Source: a virus | Direction: 5' to 3' (one strand) | Virus record (IMG/VR): IMGVR_UViG_3300002933_000997 | Coordinates: 1-25,890 of that record | Length of the DNA: 25,890 nt | In this document: piece by piece, positions 1-15,000 of the stretch | How the letters are laid out: each line of letters opens with the position of its first letter | Position numbering within the stretch: position 1 is the stretch's first letter | Position numbers and translations under genes: made by a program | The notes under the pieces: model-generated | Database searches by the model: none | What the model saw: the letters and a program-made list of their open reading frames with translations, nothing else | Told to the model about the DNA's origin: nothing

Positions 1-3000
1 GTAAATTTTTCAAAACCAAACACATCTACCGGCACACAAACAATTACCTATGACACGAGAACAGGTAATGCTACTAGTCAAATTACTACTGGGTCATTTA
101 CATATAACGCCACTGGCGCAACTCAAAAAGTAAATTATGTTGAAGAATCTAATGGATCAAACTTAACTATTGGTAATTCAGCAGCTTCATCTATTGCACT
201 ATCAGGTTATATCCTTGTTGACAACACTAATAGTGGAGCATTGACACCAAGCACTACGCCAACGACAACCAATATGACTACGTCAGCTGGTGTTACAGCA
301 CAGGGTGCTTTGACTGCTGGTGATTACATCAGTCTTTCTGGAATTAACAACAGCGCAACTGTTGCTGCTGTTGCGTTAGGCGCAACTACCTTAACGGTAA
401 CCAATGCATCTACAGCAACTACTGCTATCTCAGTCATCGGAATGCACAATAGTGCCAATAAAGGAAATACTGGTATTACCTCTACAGGCGCGATTACCGA
501 TAACGCCAATGGTGGCGGGATCTTATTCAAATCCAATGCGGACATTAGCCAAACGGGTGCAGTCACTGTTGCCGCTAATACTAGTGGCACTGCCTCAAGT
601 ATTGTTTATGACACAACTACAGGTAATTTAAATTCATCGATTACCAGTGGCGCCTTAACCTTAACGGGCGGGGTTTCTGCATCAAACACTGCGATTAATT
701 TTGTTGAAAAAACAGCAGGAGCTCAAATTACCGTTGGTGCTGTGTCAATGCCGGGTTATATCCTCCTCGATAACACCTACGGTGGCACTGCAGGAGCAGG
801 TGGTACGCCAACTACTGGATTTATCAATCAAGGGAATTCTTCTACGTTAGCAACGGCAGCTACGGGCGTTACAGTAGGAGGCACATTGACTTCGGGCACT
901 TATGCCGGCACCAACGCTATTACCATTAGCGGAGTGACTTCAGGTCCTACCACAGCTTATGGCGCTAACATTGCCAATGCCTTAAGTGCGCCTACTGGTA
1001 ATATCAATATTACGGGAACCGGCACCAATAATTCCGGTGTATATAGTGGTGCGAACATTACCTCAACTCTTGGCAGCGTTAATGTTATTGGTAATAGCAT
1101 CACTGGCGGTGGTACTTCTGCGGTTAATTTTTTGGCTGCCTCTAATATTACCGCTGGTGGCGATATCAATATTACGGGAACGGTTTTAGATACAAGTTCC
1201 AGTGGTTCAGGTATTGTATTTCAAGGTTTAGTGGCTCCATCTGCGCAAAAAATAGTTGCTGGTGGCGCGATTAATGTTACCGGTTATTCCTTTAATAGCA
1301 CGGCTGCTAACCAGAGTAGAGGCGTCTTAACCAACGGAGAAGTGTATTTTAAATCCGGTGGCAATATGACTATTTCAGCATCAGCGCCCTCCGCAACAGC
1401 AACTGCCAACGTTGCTACATACCTAAATAATATAGTGACAAACGTAGGTGGTAACTTTGTTATACAAGGAGCGACTACCGGTAACGTCACTAATGCCAGT
1501 GGCGCCGTTATTCCCAATACTGCCACGCCATCGCCAGGCTCAGCTGCTACTGGTCAGAATCATGGTATTTATATTGTCAACTCAGCAAGTTACACAGTTG
1601 GATCTACAACTTATACAGGTATGAATGCGGCTGGCAATATGAGCCTAACTGGCACAGGAAATACTGGATATGGTATTTATATTTTTGGCGCCCCACCACT
1701 TACAAGCACTAATGGAAATATTACTTTAACCGGGGCAAGTACTAGCCTAATGGGTGTTAGTAACACTGGGGCAATTACCGCCCAATCAGGATCGGTAAAT
1801 ATAGTAGGCACAGCTACTACGGATAAAGCTGTTCTTAATACCGGAGTAATCTCCGCCACCTCTGGCGTCACAATTACCGGTACTGGCAATCTAGGTGTTG
1901 CGGCAGGTACCGCTGGCCTTGTGCAGGCCTCAGGTGCTATTACTAACACTGGGGCAGGGGGTGTCACAGTGACCTCCACTGGTAATACGACTACTGGCGC
2001 TATTACCGATTCAGGTTCAGGCGGAATCAGTATTACAGGTGGTCGAACTGTTGCAGCTGGTACAGCTACCAATGGAACCATTACTGCCGTTGGCACGCTG
2101 ACTAATACTGGTGGTGGCGTGATTTCTTTATCGATGGCTCAGCCAACATCCGCTACCGGCGGAGCAATTGAGACTGCAGCAGGCGTCGTTAATGCGAGTC
2201 CATCTGCTGGCCAAGCTGTTGCTTCAGTATCTTCCAACGTGTCTTACGGCAATATTGGTGGCGTGATGGGTGCTGTTAATGCAGCCACAGTCAATAGCGT
2301 CAACTACCGTGCATACACTCAGGGTATTGGCGTCACACTAAAAGCAAGTTATACCCAGCCATATGGTACGGCTTATAACAGCGTATTAGCAAAAGATTGG
2401 TTGCAAAATCCAGCTTATGCTACCGTTACGGTAACCGGTTCAGCGAACTTCGGTGCGCCTACGATTACGGCAGCGCAAGCGCAAGCCTCATTGATTTTTG
2501 CGGGCACGATCGGATCAGCGAGTAACTCTAATTTAGTGCAAACCGCTACCAATTTAGACGGCACAACCAACATCCTTTCCACCTTAGGAAATGTGGTCAC
2601 TACGGTTGGTGCTGGTAATACCTATACCATCACCCCTAAGGCTCTGACGATTACTGGCACCCAGCTATCGTCGACCTATAACGGCGTCAGTACCTACGAA
2701 ACCGTTGCTAATGCGGGTTACACCATTTCTGGATTGGTCACTAATTTCAATACAGGAACTGTAGCTTCTCCAGTGACCGGTTCTGCCACTGGCGATGCGG
2801 TCAGTAGTGTTACCCATGTGATTAAAACTGGTGCTACTGTATTGAGTAACACTGCCATTGCTCAAGCATGTGCTACCACTAATTGCTATACCGATGCGGT
2901 GAGTGCAGCATTGGGTACTGGTTTATCTAATTACACCATTGCATATGTATCTGGCACATTTAATGTCAGTAAAGCGGCGCTGACCATCACCCAGGGAAAT

Positions 3001-6000
3001 AGCACTGGAACTTATAGTGGATCTGCTCAAACATTTACGCCAAGCTATTCAGTCAGTGGTATTTTGGGCGCCGACTCTGTGAGTTCGCTCTCAACCAACA
3101 CACAGACTGGCACTAATGCAGGAAGCTATACCGGAACCATCTCTGGAGCTACTGGTACGGGTTTATCAAACTACACCATTGCCTACACTCCTGGCACTTT
3201 AACCATTAATGGCATTCCTGTGTATGTCACCGCAGCCAATGACACCAAGGTATATGGTTCAAGCATTACAGGTGGTGCCATTACCTATAACAGCAGTGGC
3301 GTATCTACCAATCCAGCAAGTACTGCCTATACCGTGACTGGATTATTGGCCGGTAACAGTATTTCAGGCTTAACATTGACCAGCCTTGGCGGTCAAATAA
3401 GTGCAGGTGTTGGCAGTAGTCCATACAGCATCGTGCCATCTGCCGCTACGATTAGTGGATCAGGGTCAGGAAATTACACCGTGTATTACAACAACGGCAC
3501 GATGACCGTTACGCCTAAGCCTATTACGATTACGGCGAATGCAGTTACTACTCCAGTCTACGGAACATCAAGCACTTTGTCGCAAACGGCTTATACCGTT
3601 ACAGGTGGTTTGGTGGGTGTTGATGCTATTACATCGTTAGCAATTAAATATGGAACGGGTAGTGGTGCGGGCACGAGCGTTCCTGGAACGGTCAACGCAG
3701 GAACCTATGCGGGTGCTTTGGTGCCAAGTAGTGCGTCCGGAACAGGTGGCTTCAATAGCACTAACTATACAATTTCATATGCGGCGGGCAGCTTAACGGT
3801 TAATCCACTCAGCCTCACGATTACTGCTAGCGCTCAAACGGGTGCTACCTACGGTACTGCGTATTCTTTAGGATCTAGTGCCTATACCCAAAGCATTGCT
3901 ACCTTACCAAATGGTGATGCACTCTCTGGTGTGACTTTGCAATCGGGTGGCGTGAACCTAGTGCCCGGAACAACTAATGCAGGCACTTACACGATCACAC
4001 CAAGTGCCGCTACTTTGTCATCCGGTATTGCTGCTAATTACAATATTATTTACGCTACTGGCACATTGACAGTTGGCAAGGCTAGCCTGACGATTACGCC
4101 AAATGCCGTGAGCACCACCTATAACGGCACGACTCTCGATAACACGACGTATTCTGATGCGATTGCTAATTACTCAGTCGCTGGATATAAAAACACCGAT
4201 AGCAGCGCTAATACTCCGGTGACATTGACTGGAGCGATGACCTTCACCAGTAGCGGCCAATCGACGGTAACGAATGCGGCCACCTATACCTATGCCGTTG
4301 GTACGTTAGCAGGTACATCAACAAATACCAACTACAACATCGTATGGGCTAATGCACCAAACAATACCTATGTTATTAACAAAGCACTTGCAACAGTAGT
4401 CGCCACCAAGCCTTATGACGGCACAACCACTTTTGCTGCAAGTACTTTGACTATTACTGGTGTTGGTTCTGAAAAGCTTAGTGCAAGTGCAGGTACCGGA
4501 TTAGCCAATAGTGCCAACGTAGTGGGCGTCTCGAGCCTGGTTACTTCAGGATATACCTTAGCTAACGGTACTAGCGGCACAATTGGTCTCGCTGCAAACT
4601 ACATTCTTCCGAGCTCAACTTCTTCTGTCACTATTACCCCGTTAACGCTGACCGCTTCTATCAGTGGTGCTGCACAAACCAAGGTCTATGACACCACGAG
4701 CACGGCTAATCTCACTGCAGGATCTTGTAGCGTCAGTCCTTGTACCGCTGGTAATGGTGTCACGCTCTCTGGCAGCAACGCCACATCGGGTAGCTTCACC
4801 ATTGGTGGATTTGTAGCAGGTGAGGGCGCTTACATCACCACGGCCACTGGTAATTACATTAATGCTACGAGCGGACTGGCAACACCTAACGTCACCCTCA
4901 ATGCAGCAGCAGTAACTGCAGGTAGCCAAGCGAATGCAGTAAAAGCAGTCATTGCCCCAAGTAATATTGTGGCGCTCTCCAATACCACCTTGAGTAACTA
5001 TGTATTACCGAGTGCTGCGATATCAGCTACTAATGCCACGATTACTGCAGCTGCCTTAGGAGTGTCTGCTAATAGTTATTCCATGTTTACGGGTGGCACC
5101 ACCCCAACAGCAGTAGCGGGCGTGAGCGTCACGAGCGCATCACCATCGGCTCCAGCTAATCCAGGCGCTACTTCTTTATCTGCTCAAGTGACTGGCTTAT
5201 TGGGAGCTGATTCAGTATCAGTATCTTTACCGTTGCCTGGTACTTTCTCAAGCGCTAGTGGTGGCACTTATACCCTCACACCAACGATTGCTAGTGGTAT
5301 CACGGCGGGCAATTACAGCATTACACCTACGACAGGGGTCTTGTCTGTAGTTGGTAACCGTGACTTAGTTATCTCTGCAGGTAATGCCACTTATGTCTAC
5401 GGCACTGTCACTGCGTCTAATTTGGCAACATCAGCTACACCAGTAGTGCAGTATTGCGCTGCTACGTCTGGATCCTGTGCTGGATCGGTCATCAACTTAA
5501 CCGTAGCTACTACCGCAACTCCTAATATCTGGAGTGCGACTTCCACTACAGGTGGTATTTATAACTTTACGATTTCAGTAGCTACCCCTGGATACAGTAC
5601 CGGTGGTTTTGCTAAGGTTGGAAGCTATGCAGCTACTGCATCGAATAACCAAGTTATTCATGTTGACACCACAACCGTGGTGAATACTTATTACGTTGCT
5701 GGCACTGTTGCGGTTACTCCATTGACAGTCACACCAGTAAATAATCAGGTCCCATCTAAGGTTTATGACGCAACGACTGCGTTAACCATGACCCCGCTCA
5801 CCACTAGTGGCATGGCTCTTGCGGGTGATGTGTTGAGTATGACTGGTACAGCAGCTTATAACTCTAAGAATGCTGGTACTAATGTGGGTTACACCATTAG
5901 CAACCTGGCATTGGGTAGTGCTGATGCAGCCAACTATGTCTTAAGCACAAATACTTTGGCTGGCACTAATGGCACGATTACGCCAGCACCATTAACAGTC

Positions 6001-9000
6001 GCCGGCTTATCTGCAAACAATAAGGTATACGACACAACTAATGCAGCAACGATTTCTTCTGCTGGTCAAGCATTAGCCGGGGTATTTGGTGGTGACACGG
6101 TCAGCATTAGTTCTACTGGAAGCTACAGCGGAACCTTTAGTCAGGTCGATGCCGCGAACGGATTAACCGTGACACCAAAAACATCAACCGTAGGTGGTTT
6201 GACTGTGATGAGTGGTGTTACTTTGACAGGTACAGATTCTGGTAACTATTATGTTGCCGGTCCGAGCACTGCTCTTGCTGCCAACATTACCCCAGTGCCA
6301 GTGTCTTTGACAGGCACACGCGTCTATAACGGTACAACTGCATTCTCGGCAAGCAGTTTGACAGTGACTGGTATCGCAGGGCAAACCTTAGTCTTAGGAG
6401 GTAGCGAAACTGCCAATAGTGCTAATGTTGGAGTCGCTAATACCTTATCGAGTACTTCAGGCTTAACTTTAGCGAATGGTACTACTGGCACGATTGGCTT
6501 GGCATCTAACTACACCTTAGTGGGTGCAAGTAGCGCCATTAGCATTACGCCTGCGGCAATTACTGTTTCTGCTGCGGATGTGACTAAGACCTATGACGGA
6601 ACGAATACCGCTACATCTACCCCAGTAGTTATTTCTGGAACGTTATATAACAATGCATCGAATAGTGGCACTAAAGATGCATTAAGTGGTGGTACTTTTG
6701 CCTACACCAACCCCAATGTTGGTAGTGGCAATAAAACGGTCACTGTGTCTGGTGTACTTGCTAGCGACGGAAACTCTGGCGCGAATTACACCATTAGTTA
6801 CGTCAATAACACCACTAGTACGATTACCGCTAAGTCCATCAGTGTCACGGCTTTAGCACAAACGAAGTCTTACGGCACGAGCGATCCAACCCTTACATAC
6901 ACTGTCGCTGGTTTAGCATCAACAGATTCATTATTGGTGATGACAGGTAACCTGTTGCGCCAGGGTACTACTGCTCCCAATGTGGCTAGCAGCATTACTT
7001 ATGAGCAGGTTGGCACTTACCCAATCGCCATTGGCAGCTTAAGTGCAGGTTCAAACTACACGATCTCTAGCTTCACACCAGCCAATTTAACGATTACGAA
7101 GTACGCTACTAATGCCTTGACAGTCACTGCCAATGCCCAAACTAAGGTCTACGGCACCAATGACCCAACCTTGACTTATGTCACAACAGGTTTGCCAGCT
7201 TCTCTGACAGCAGATGGCTTAACTTGGACTGATACAGCAGCAACGGCAGTAACAGGTTCATTGATTCGTGCAGGTATGACAGCTCCTGGAGTGGCGCCTA
7301 ATGCCACACCAGAAGCAGTCGGTACTTATGCCATTACCAATACCTATGCTACAAGCCCCTTGGTATCGACCAACTACAACATCAGCTATGTCGGCGCTAA
7401 TCTCACGATTACAGCAGCACCACTGACAGTTAGCGCTGCTAACAAAACCAAGTCTTATGCTACTAATGACCCAGCGCTGACTTTCAATAATCCAGTTGGC
7501 TTGATCAATGCCACGGTGGATGGCGTAGCCATTGCTGATACTAGCTCTGTGCTGACGGGAAGCTTGGTCCGCGCTCAAGCGCGTACTCTTGCAGGAGAGC
7601 AGGTTGCTACTAGTCCTTATGCCATTACACAGGGCACCTTAGCTGTCACTGGCGGTAACTACAACTTAGCTTTCACTCCAGGCACGCTCACCATTACGCC
7701 ATATGCCGGCACGATTTCCGTATCTGCTGTCAATAATCAAAAGGGCTACGGTTCATCTGATCCTGCCTTAACTTATACAGTCAGCGGATTAGCCAACGTC
7801 ATCCTCAGCAATGGCGTGGTGATTAATGACACACTTAAACCCACATCATTCTTTGCTGGTAATGTTGCACGTGCTGCTGGTGAGAGTATGGGCACTTATG
7901 CCATTGGGGTTGGTAGCTTGGCTCTCAATAGTGGGGCAGGTGCTAACTATTCTTGGACGCCAACAAATCCAGCCACCTTTACAGCAGCTACCTTCACGAT
8001 TAATCCAGCGACCTTGTATGTCATCGTCGCAGATAACGGTAAGTTTGTATTCCAGAGCGATCCAACCCCATTAACAACCGTGGTCTATTCTGGTTTCGTA
8101 AACGGCGATACCTCTACTACGGCAGCTGGTTTAGTTGCTCCAACGCTGACTCGTGTCAGCGCCGGTAATAACACAGTTGGCACTTACGCCATTACAGCCT
8201 CTGGCGCATCGGCCACCAACTACATCATCGTGTACCAGTACACCCAAGGCGTTACATCTGGCAATCCTACTGGTACGAATTCCAACTTCTATGTTGCTGG
8301 TAGCAATGATTTATTGATCTCTCCAGCGCCAGCAACGGCGGTGTATGGCACTGCTAATGCCAATATTAATTTAGGCAAACCAGTAGTACAAACTTGCTTG
8401 TCGCCTTGTGCTGCGCCTACTGATATCGTGACCCTCAATTACACGGGTACCAGCAATGGTACGCTGTCCTATGCAGATCCTGCCAAGGGCTCAGGCGGTG
8501 TATCTTTTGCCTTAAGCACAAACTATGACTCCACAACGCCGGCATTGCGCAATGTAGATGCCTATACATTGACACCAAGCGGTATTTCACAAATCAGTAA
8601 TAGTGCAGGTGGTAATAACTATCAAAGTGTTTTTGGTTTGGGCTCCTCGCTATCTATCACTCCTGCGCCAATCACAATAACCACTACTAATGTGACTAAG
8701 GTGTATGACGGCACAACTGCTGCTACCTCAGCAATGGGCGCTAGTGCAATTAATGTAGCGACTGGCACAACATCAACCGGTATTTATAGTGATGTGATTA
8801 GTGGTGGTAATTTTGTCTATGCATCGCCTAATGTCTGCTCTGGTACTTGTATAGTCAGCGTATCAAATGCAGCTATAAGTGGCACGAGCGTTGTAAATGC
8901 ACTGCCAAACTACAGCATTACTTATGTTGATAACACTACTAGTACCATCACTCAAGCTGCATTAACTATTACTGCTAATGCACAAACAAAGATGTATGGC

Positions 9001-12000
9001 ACTAATGATCCAACCCTCACTTACACCGTCAGTGGTTTAGCAGCTAGTGATACCGTAACCTCGGTCATGAGCGGTTCCTTGACCCGCGTGCTCTCAGGTA
9101 CATTGGCTGGCGAACAGGTGAACACCAGCACTGGCTATGCCATCTTGCAAGGCACGCTCGCAGCCAACGCTAACTACTCAACAAGCTATGTATCGAGTGT
9201 CCTCAAGATTACGCCACGAGCAATCTGGACTGGTCCTGGTGCTTGGCCTGGCCCCGGTCCAGCACCAGCTCCAGTAACTGTTACAGCAGTTGATCAGACC
9301 AAGGTTTATGGTTCCAACGACCCAAGCTTGGCATATACCGTCACTGGGTTGGTGAGTGTGACCCTGGCTAATGGCGTAGTCATTAACGACACAGCTGCTT
9401 CAGTCTTTACTGGAGGCTTGTTACGTGCTGGTACCTCTGCGCCTGGAGTAGCAACCGGTATCGCTAGCGAGCAGGTGGGAAGCTACGCTATTGCGAATAA
9501 CAGTGGTACGGCACCTTTAGCCTTGAACGCTGGGGCACAAGCTAACTATGGTTTAGCAGCTAATGGATTTGTCTATAACGCTGGCACTTTAACCATTACA
9601 CTGAATGCTGCAACCATCAATATTGTTGCCGCCAATAAGACTAAGTCTTACGCAACGAATGACCCAGCGCTCACTTACACAGTAAATGCCACCAATGGCT
9701 CTTTAGTCAATGCCATAGTCGACGGCGTACTGATTAATGACACTGCTGCAACAGTAACCAGTGGTACTTTGACTCGTGCACAGTACGGTACCTTAGCCGG
9801 TGAGCAGGTAACAACAGCTGGATATGCGATTACTCAAGGAAGTGTGGTGGCGGCTGCAAACTACGCTTCATCGACATTTACGCCAGCAATCCTCACCATT
9901 ACCCCTTACGCAACACCGATCACCATTACAGCTGATGCTAAAACCAAGTCTTATGCAACGAATGACCCAAGCCTGACCTATGCGGTAGCTGGCCTCGTGA
10001 GTGGGGTAGTGGTTGATGGGGTGGCAATTACTGATACCGCAGCCAATACCATGAGTGGTTCATTATTGCGTGCTGGAACTTCTGCACCGGGCGTGGCTAC
10101 TAGTGCTCTGAGCGAAAACGTCGGCACATATCTGATTGCTCAAGGTACTGTAGCTCCAAATGCTAACTACACTGCAACGTATACATCTGCAAATCTGACG
10201 ATTACGCCATACGCCACACCGTTAACGGTTACTGCTAATAACCAGACTATGGTGTATGGCTCAAGTGGTATGCCAATTCTGACTTATGGCGTTACAGGTT
10301 TAGTCAACGGCTCAGTAGTTGATGGAGTGACTTTAAGCAATAACTCTGCTAGCGTCTTTACTGGCAACCTCAGTACTACTGCTACTGCGTATAACGGCAC
10401 AGCCGCGTCAGCATCTAACGTTGGCAACTACCCAATTGCAGTGGGTACTTTGGCACTCAATACGGGTGAGGGCGCTAACTATACTTTTGTAGCTGCTAAC
10501 AACTTCAATGCAGGCACCTTAAGTGTGACACCTGCACCATTAACCATTGCCGTTGCTGATAATGGTAAGTTCGTATTCCAGACGGATGCACAAGTCCAGG
10601 CATCAGCTACCCAGATTTCTCCTGTGGTCTATAGTGGTTTTGTGAATGGCGATGCACTAGGTGCCTTGAAGTCAGGCAGCACCTTGACTGAACCTACTGT
10701 TGTGAGAACGTCAGCAGGTAATGGAGTAGCAGGTAGTTACGCAATTACTGCATCCGGCGCCAGCGCATCCAACTACAGCATCACTTATCAATATACGCAA
10801 GGTGTCAGTGCAAGCACGCCAAATGGCACGAACTCGAATTTCATTATTGCTGGTCCTTACGATGTCTTGATTGAAGCCAAGCCAACTACGGTGATGTACG
10901 GTACCAGCAGCGTGACTTATACAAGGCCAGTAGTGACATATTGCACCTCTTGCAGTAGTTCAGCCAGTGTAGTTACTTTGACGGGTACAAACGTCGGCAA
11001 TAACTGGACTTTTGCAGATAATCTTTCAGTTTCTGGGGGCATTACCTTTACCTTAGGTTCTAGCTATAGCACTGCAGCCGTAGCTACCCGTAGTGTCGGT
11101 GACTATCCTATTGCCCCTAGCAATGTAGCTCCAATCACTAATGCAACAGGCGGTACCAATTACAACAACTTATACAAGGTAGATAGTGTCCTCACTGTCA
11201 CTCCTGCCCCTATTTCGATTACCACCGCTAATGTCACTAAGCCTTACGATGGATTGACTACAACAGTAGGCGCAGCACCCATTACTACTGCAGGCACACA
11301 AACCTATTTTGGCGACACCTTAAGCGGTGGCACATTCACCTACACAAGCGCTAGTGCAGGGGCTGGCAATAAAGTGGTGACACCAGATTTAGTTGCAATT
11401 CAGAATGGTGCAAGCAATGTTGCGTCTAACTATGTCGTGACTTATGTGAACAATACAAGCAGCACGATTACACCTGCTGCATTAACGATTACCGCTAATG
11501 CTCAAAGCAAGCTTTATGGTACCAATGATCCATTGTTGAGTTATGTAGTGACTGGTTTAGCTAGCACTGATACTATTTCTAGTGCATTAACTGGTGGTCT
11601 ATTACGTACAGGCACTAGCGCTCCAAATGTCGCCACTTCGCTCACCTCAGAAAATGTAGGCAGTTATGCCATTGGCCAGGGCTCATTAATCGCAAATAGC
11701 AACTATGTGCTCACTTATAATGGTGCAAACCTCACAATTACGCCTATTACTACTAATGTTGTAGTGACGGCTAATAACAACACTAAGGTCTACGGTGTTA
11801 ATGATCCAACCCTGACATCAACCGCCCCAGCGTTACTTACGGGAGTTGTAGTGGATGGCTTAACCATTAATGACACGGTTAGCTCAGTCTTCACTGGCAA
11901 TATCTTGCGTGCTGGAACTTCAGCGCCAGGTATTGCAACCGGTCTTGCAAGTGAGCAGGTAGGTAGCTATGCAATTAGTCAGGGCACCCTGGCTTTACCT

Positions 12001-15000
12001 GCTAACAGTAATTACAGCAGCTTTAGCTTTGTGCCTGCCACATTTACGATTACCCCCAAACCAGCGGGTATTAATGTTGTTGCTGACAATAAAACCAAGA
12101 TGTATGCAACTAATGATCCAGCACTTACATACACTGCAAGCCTAGCAACTGGATCAGCTTTGGTTAATGGCACTGTTGATGGAATTGCCATTACAGATAC
12201 CTTTAGCAATATCTTTACTGGCGCTATTACACGTGCGCTTGTTGCAACCTTACCGGGCGAGCAGGTGGGAAGCTATGCGATTACGCAAGGTAGCTTAGCT
12301 AGCCCTAATTACGCCGGTATTAATTACACACCTGGTGTTCTAACGATTACCCCACGCGGTCCTTGGACTGGCCCTGGGGCATGGCCTGGCCCTGGCCCTG
12401 CACCACAAGCCTTGACTGTAGTTGCTGATAATCAAACCAAGTCATACGCAACAAATGACCCAACATTAAGCTATACCGTTACTGGCTTGGCCTCAGTCAC
12501 GCTCGCCAATGGGGTTGTCATCAACGATACTGCAGCAAGTGCATTAACCGGATCCGTAACTCGCTCCTTGTATGGAACAGTTGCTGGTGAGCAAGTGAAT
12601 ACCACATCTGGCTATGCCATTACTCAGGGTACTTTGACACAAAATGCAAATTACATGCCTTTGGTATTTACGCCAGCGGTGCTCACTATTACCCCATACG
12701 CTACGCCAATTGTGGTTACTGCAGCAGCTAAAACAAAATCTTATGGCACCAATGACCCTAGCCTGACTTATACAGTTGCTGGCTTGGTAAATGGAGTATC
12801 TGTTGACGGTGTGACATTAATTGATACATCTAGCACTGCTTTGACTGGTAATTTAGTGCGTGCTGGTACAAGCGCACCAAATGTAGCCACTTCTATTGCA
12901 AGCGAGCAGGTCGGTAGCTATGTGATTAACCAGGGAACCGTTTATGCAAGTAATTACAACATTACCTACAACTCTGCTAACTTAACAATTACGCCATATG
13001 CAACACCATTGGCTGTAGTGGCAAATGCACAAACTAAGGTTTATGGAACAAGCGATCCAAGCTTGACCTATAGTGTTTCAGCTCTGCCAAATATCCTCAA
13101 TGCCGATGGTTTAACTTGGACAGATACTGTTGCAAATTCCATCACGGGTGGATTGATACGTGCTGGTACAAGTGCACCAAATGTAGCTACCTCCCTTGCA
13201 AGTGAGCAGGTGGGTAGCTATGTAATTAATCAAGGTACATTGGATGCTGCGAACTATAACTTGGTATACACGCCTGCCAATTTAACAATTACCCCAGCTG
13301 TCGTAACTGTGACCGCTAATTCTGCTACGAAGTCCTATGGCACGAGTGATCCAGCATTAACTTACACCACCAGTGGAATTTTGAGTGGAGTAGTGGTGGA
13401 TGGCGTAACGATTAACGATAGCAGCGCAATCATGTCAGGCTCCTTAGGACGCGCAGGGTATGGCACAGTAGCTGGCGAGCAGGTGGGTACTTACGCAACA
13501 ACCATTGGCGGAGTAAATGCTGGCGCTAACTACAGCACCTTGCTAATCCCAAGTACTCTCACGATTACTCCGTATGCAGGAACCATTACGGTTACTGCAG
13601 ACAATAAGACGATGGTTTATGGCTCAAGCAGTCTGCCATCGTTGACATATACACCAACCGGCATTCCAAGCTCATTTAGCGTTGATGGTGTGACTTGGAG
13701 TGATGCTGCTGGATCTGTACTCACTGGTTTGCCAACCACCGCTGCAACAGCATTTAATGGCACAGCCGGGTCTGCCTCTAATGTCGGAACTTACGCCATC
13801 AATCCATCTGCCGTAGCCCTGACTGCTGGTGCGGGTGCTAATTACCGTACGCCTACATACGTCAACGGTACATTGACTGTTACCCAGGCTCCCTTGACCA
13901 TTGCCGTTGCTGATAACGGTAAGTTTGTGTTCCAGACTGACGCAGAAGTTCAGGCATCAGCTACCCAGATTTCTCCTGTGGCCTATAGTGGTTTTGTGAA
14001 TGGTGATGCTTTAGGGTCCCTCAAGACGGGTAGCGCCTTAACTCAACCTACTGTAGTTCGTGCGACTGGAGCAACGGCCGGTACTTACAACATAACCGCT
14101 ACTGGTGCCAGTGCATCTAACTACAGTATTAACTATCTCTATACCAATGCTGGAAACACAGCCTCGACCTTTACGATAGCTGGCCCTTATGACCTCTTAA
14201 TTAAGGCATCGACAAATAGCATTGTGTATGGAACGGCAAATTCGTCAGTGACGTATGGCGCTCCAACTGCTAGCTACTGCACAACTTGTACTGGACCAAG
14301 CAGCATTGTGAGTTTGACTGGAAGTCATACTGGAAATAATTGGACATTTACAGATGGCCTTTCAATTCCTGGTGGTGTTTCATTCACATTAAGCTCATCT
14401 TATGACAGCACTAACGCTGCAGCAAGAAATGTTGGAGTCTATGCAGTCTCAACTAGCAACGTTGTTCCCGTTACTACTACCGGTGCAGTGAACTACAACC
14501 ATGTCTATTCAGTAGATGGATTGATGACGGTGACTCCATTGGCGATTGTTGTTACGGCAACAAATGCGGCTAAAGTCTATGACGGCACTAATGGGGTATC
14601 AACTGCAACCACAGTTCCTGCTGCAACCTTGACTAATACTAGCAACGCCTTGGCTTACTCAGACGCACTTAGTGGCGGATCCTTTGTCTATGCAGATCCT
14701 AATGCTGGTGCTGGTAATAAGACTGTGAATATTTCAGGGGTTTCTACTGTTAATGGCTTGGTTGATGTTTCAGGTAACTACACCATTACATACGCGCCCA
14801 ATACAACTAGCACCATTACGCCTGCGGCATTGACCATTACCGCAAATAACCAAACAAAGATGTATGGAACAAATGATCCAAGTTTGACCTATGTCGTCAC
14901 AGGACTTGCGGCAACGGATAGCGTTTCTTCCGTGGTCACTGGTGGGCTATTGACACGTGCCAATGCTGCCTCGCTAGCTGGCGAGCAGGTGGGAAGCTAT

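Noticed and set aside
1677-2096. 139-codon minus-strand frame rich in Pro/Val
   Set aside because: It is an antisense shadow of the Gly/Thr/Ala-rich adhesin repeats, which generate open reverse frames easily.
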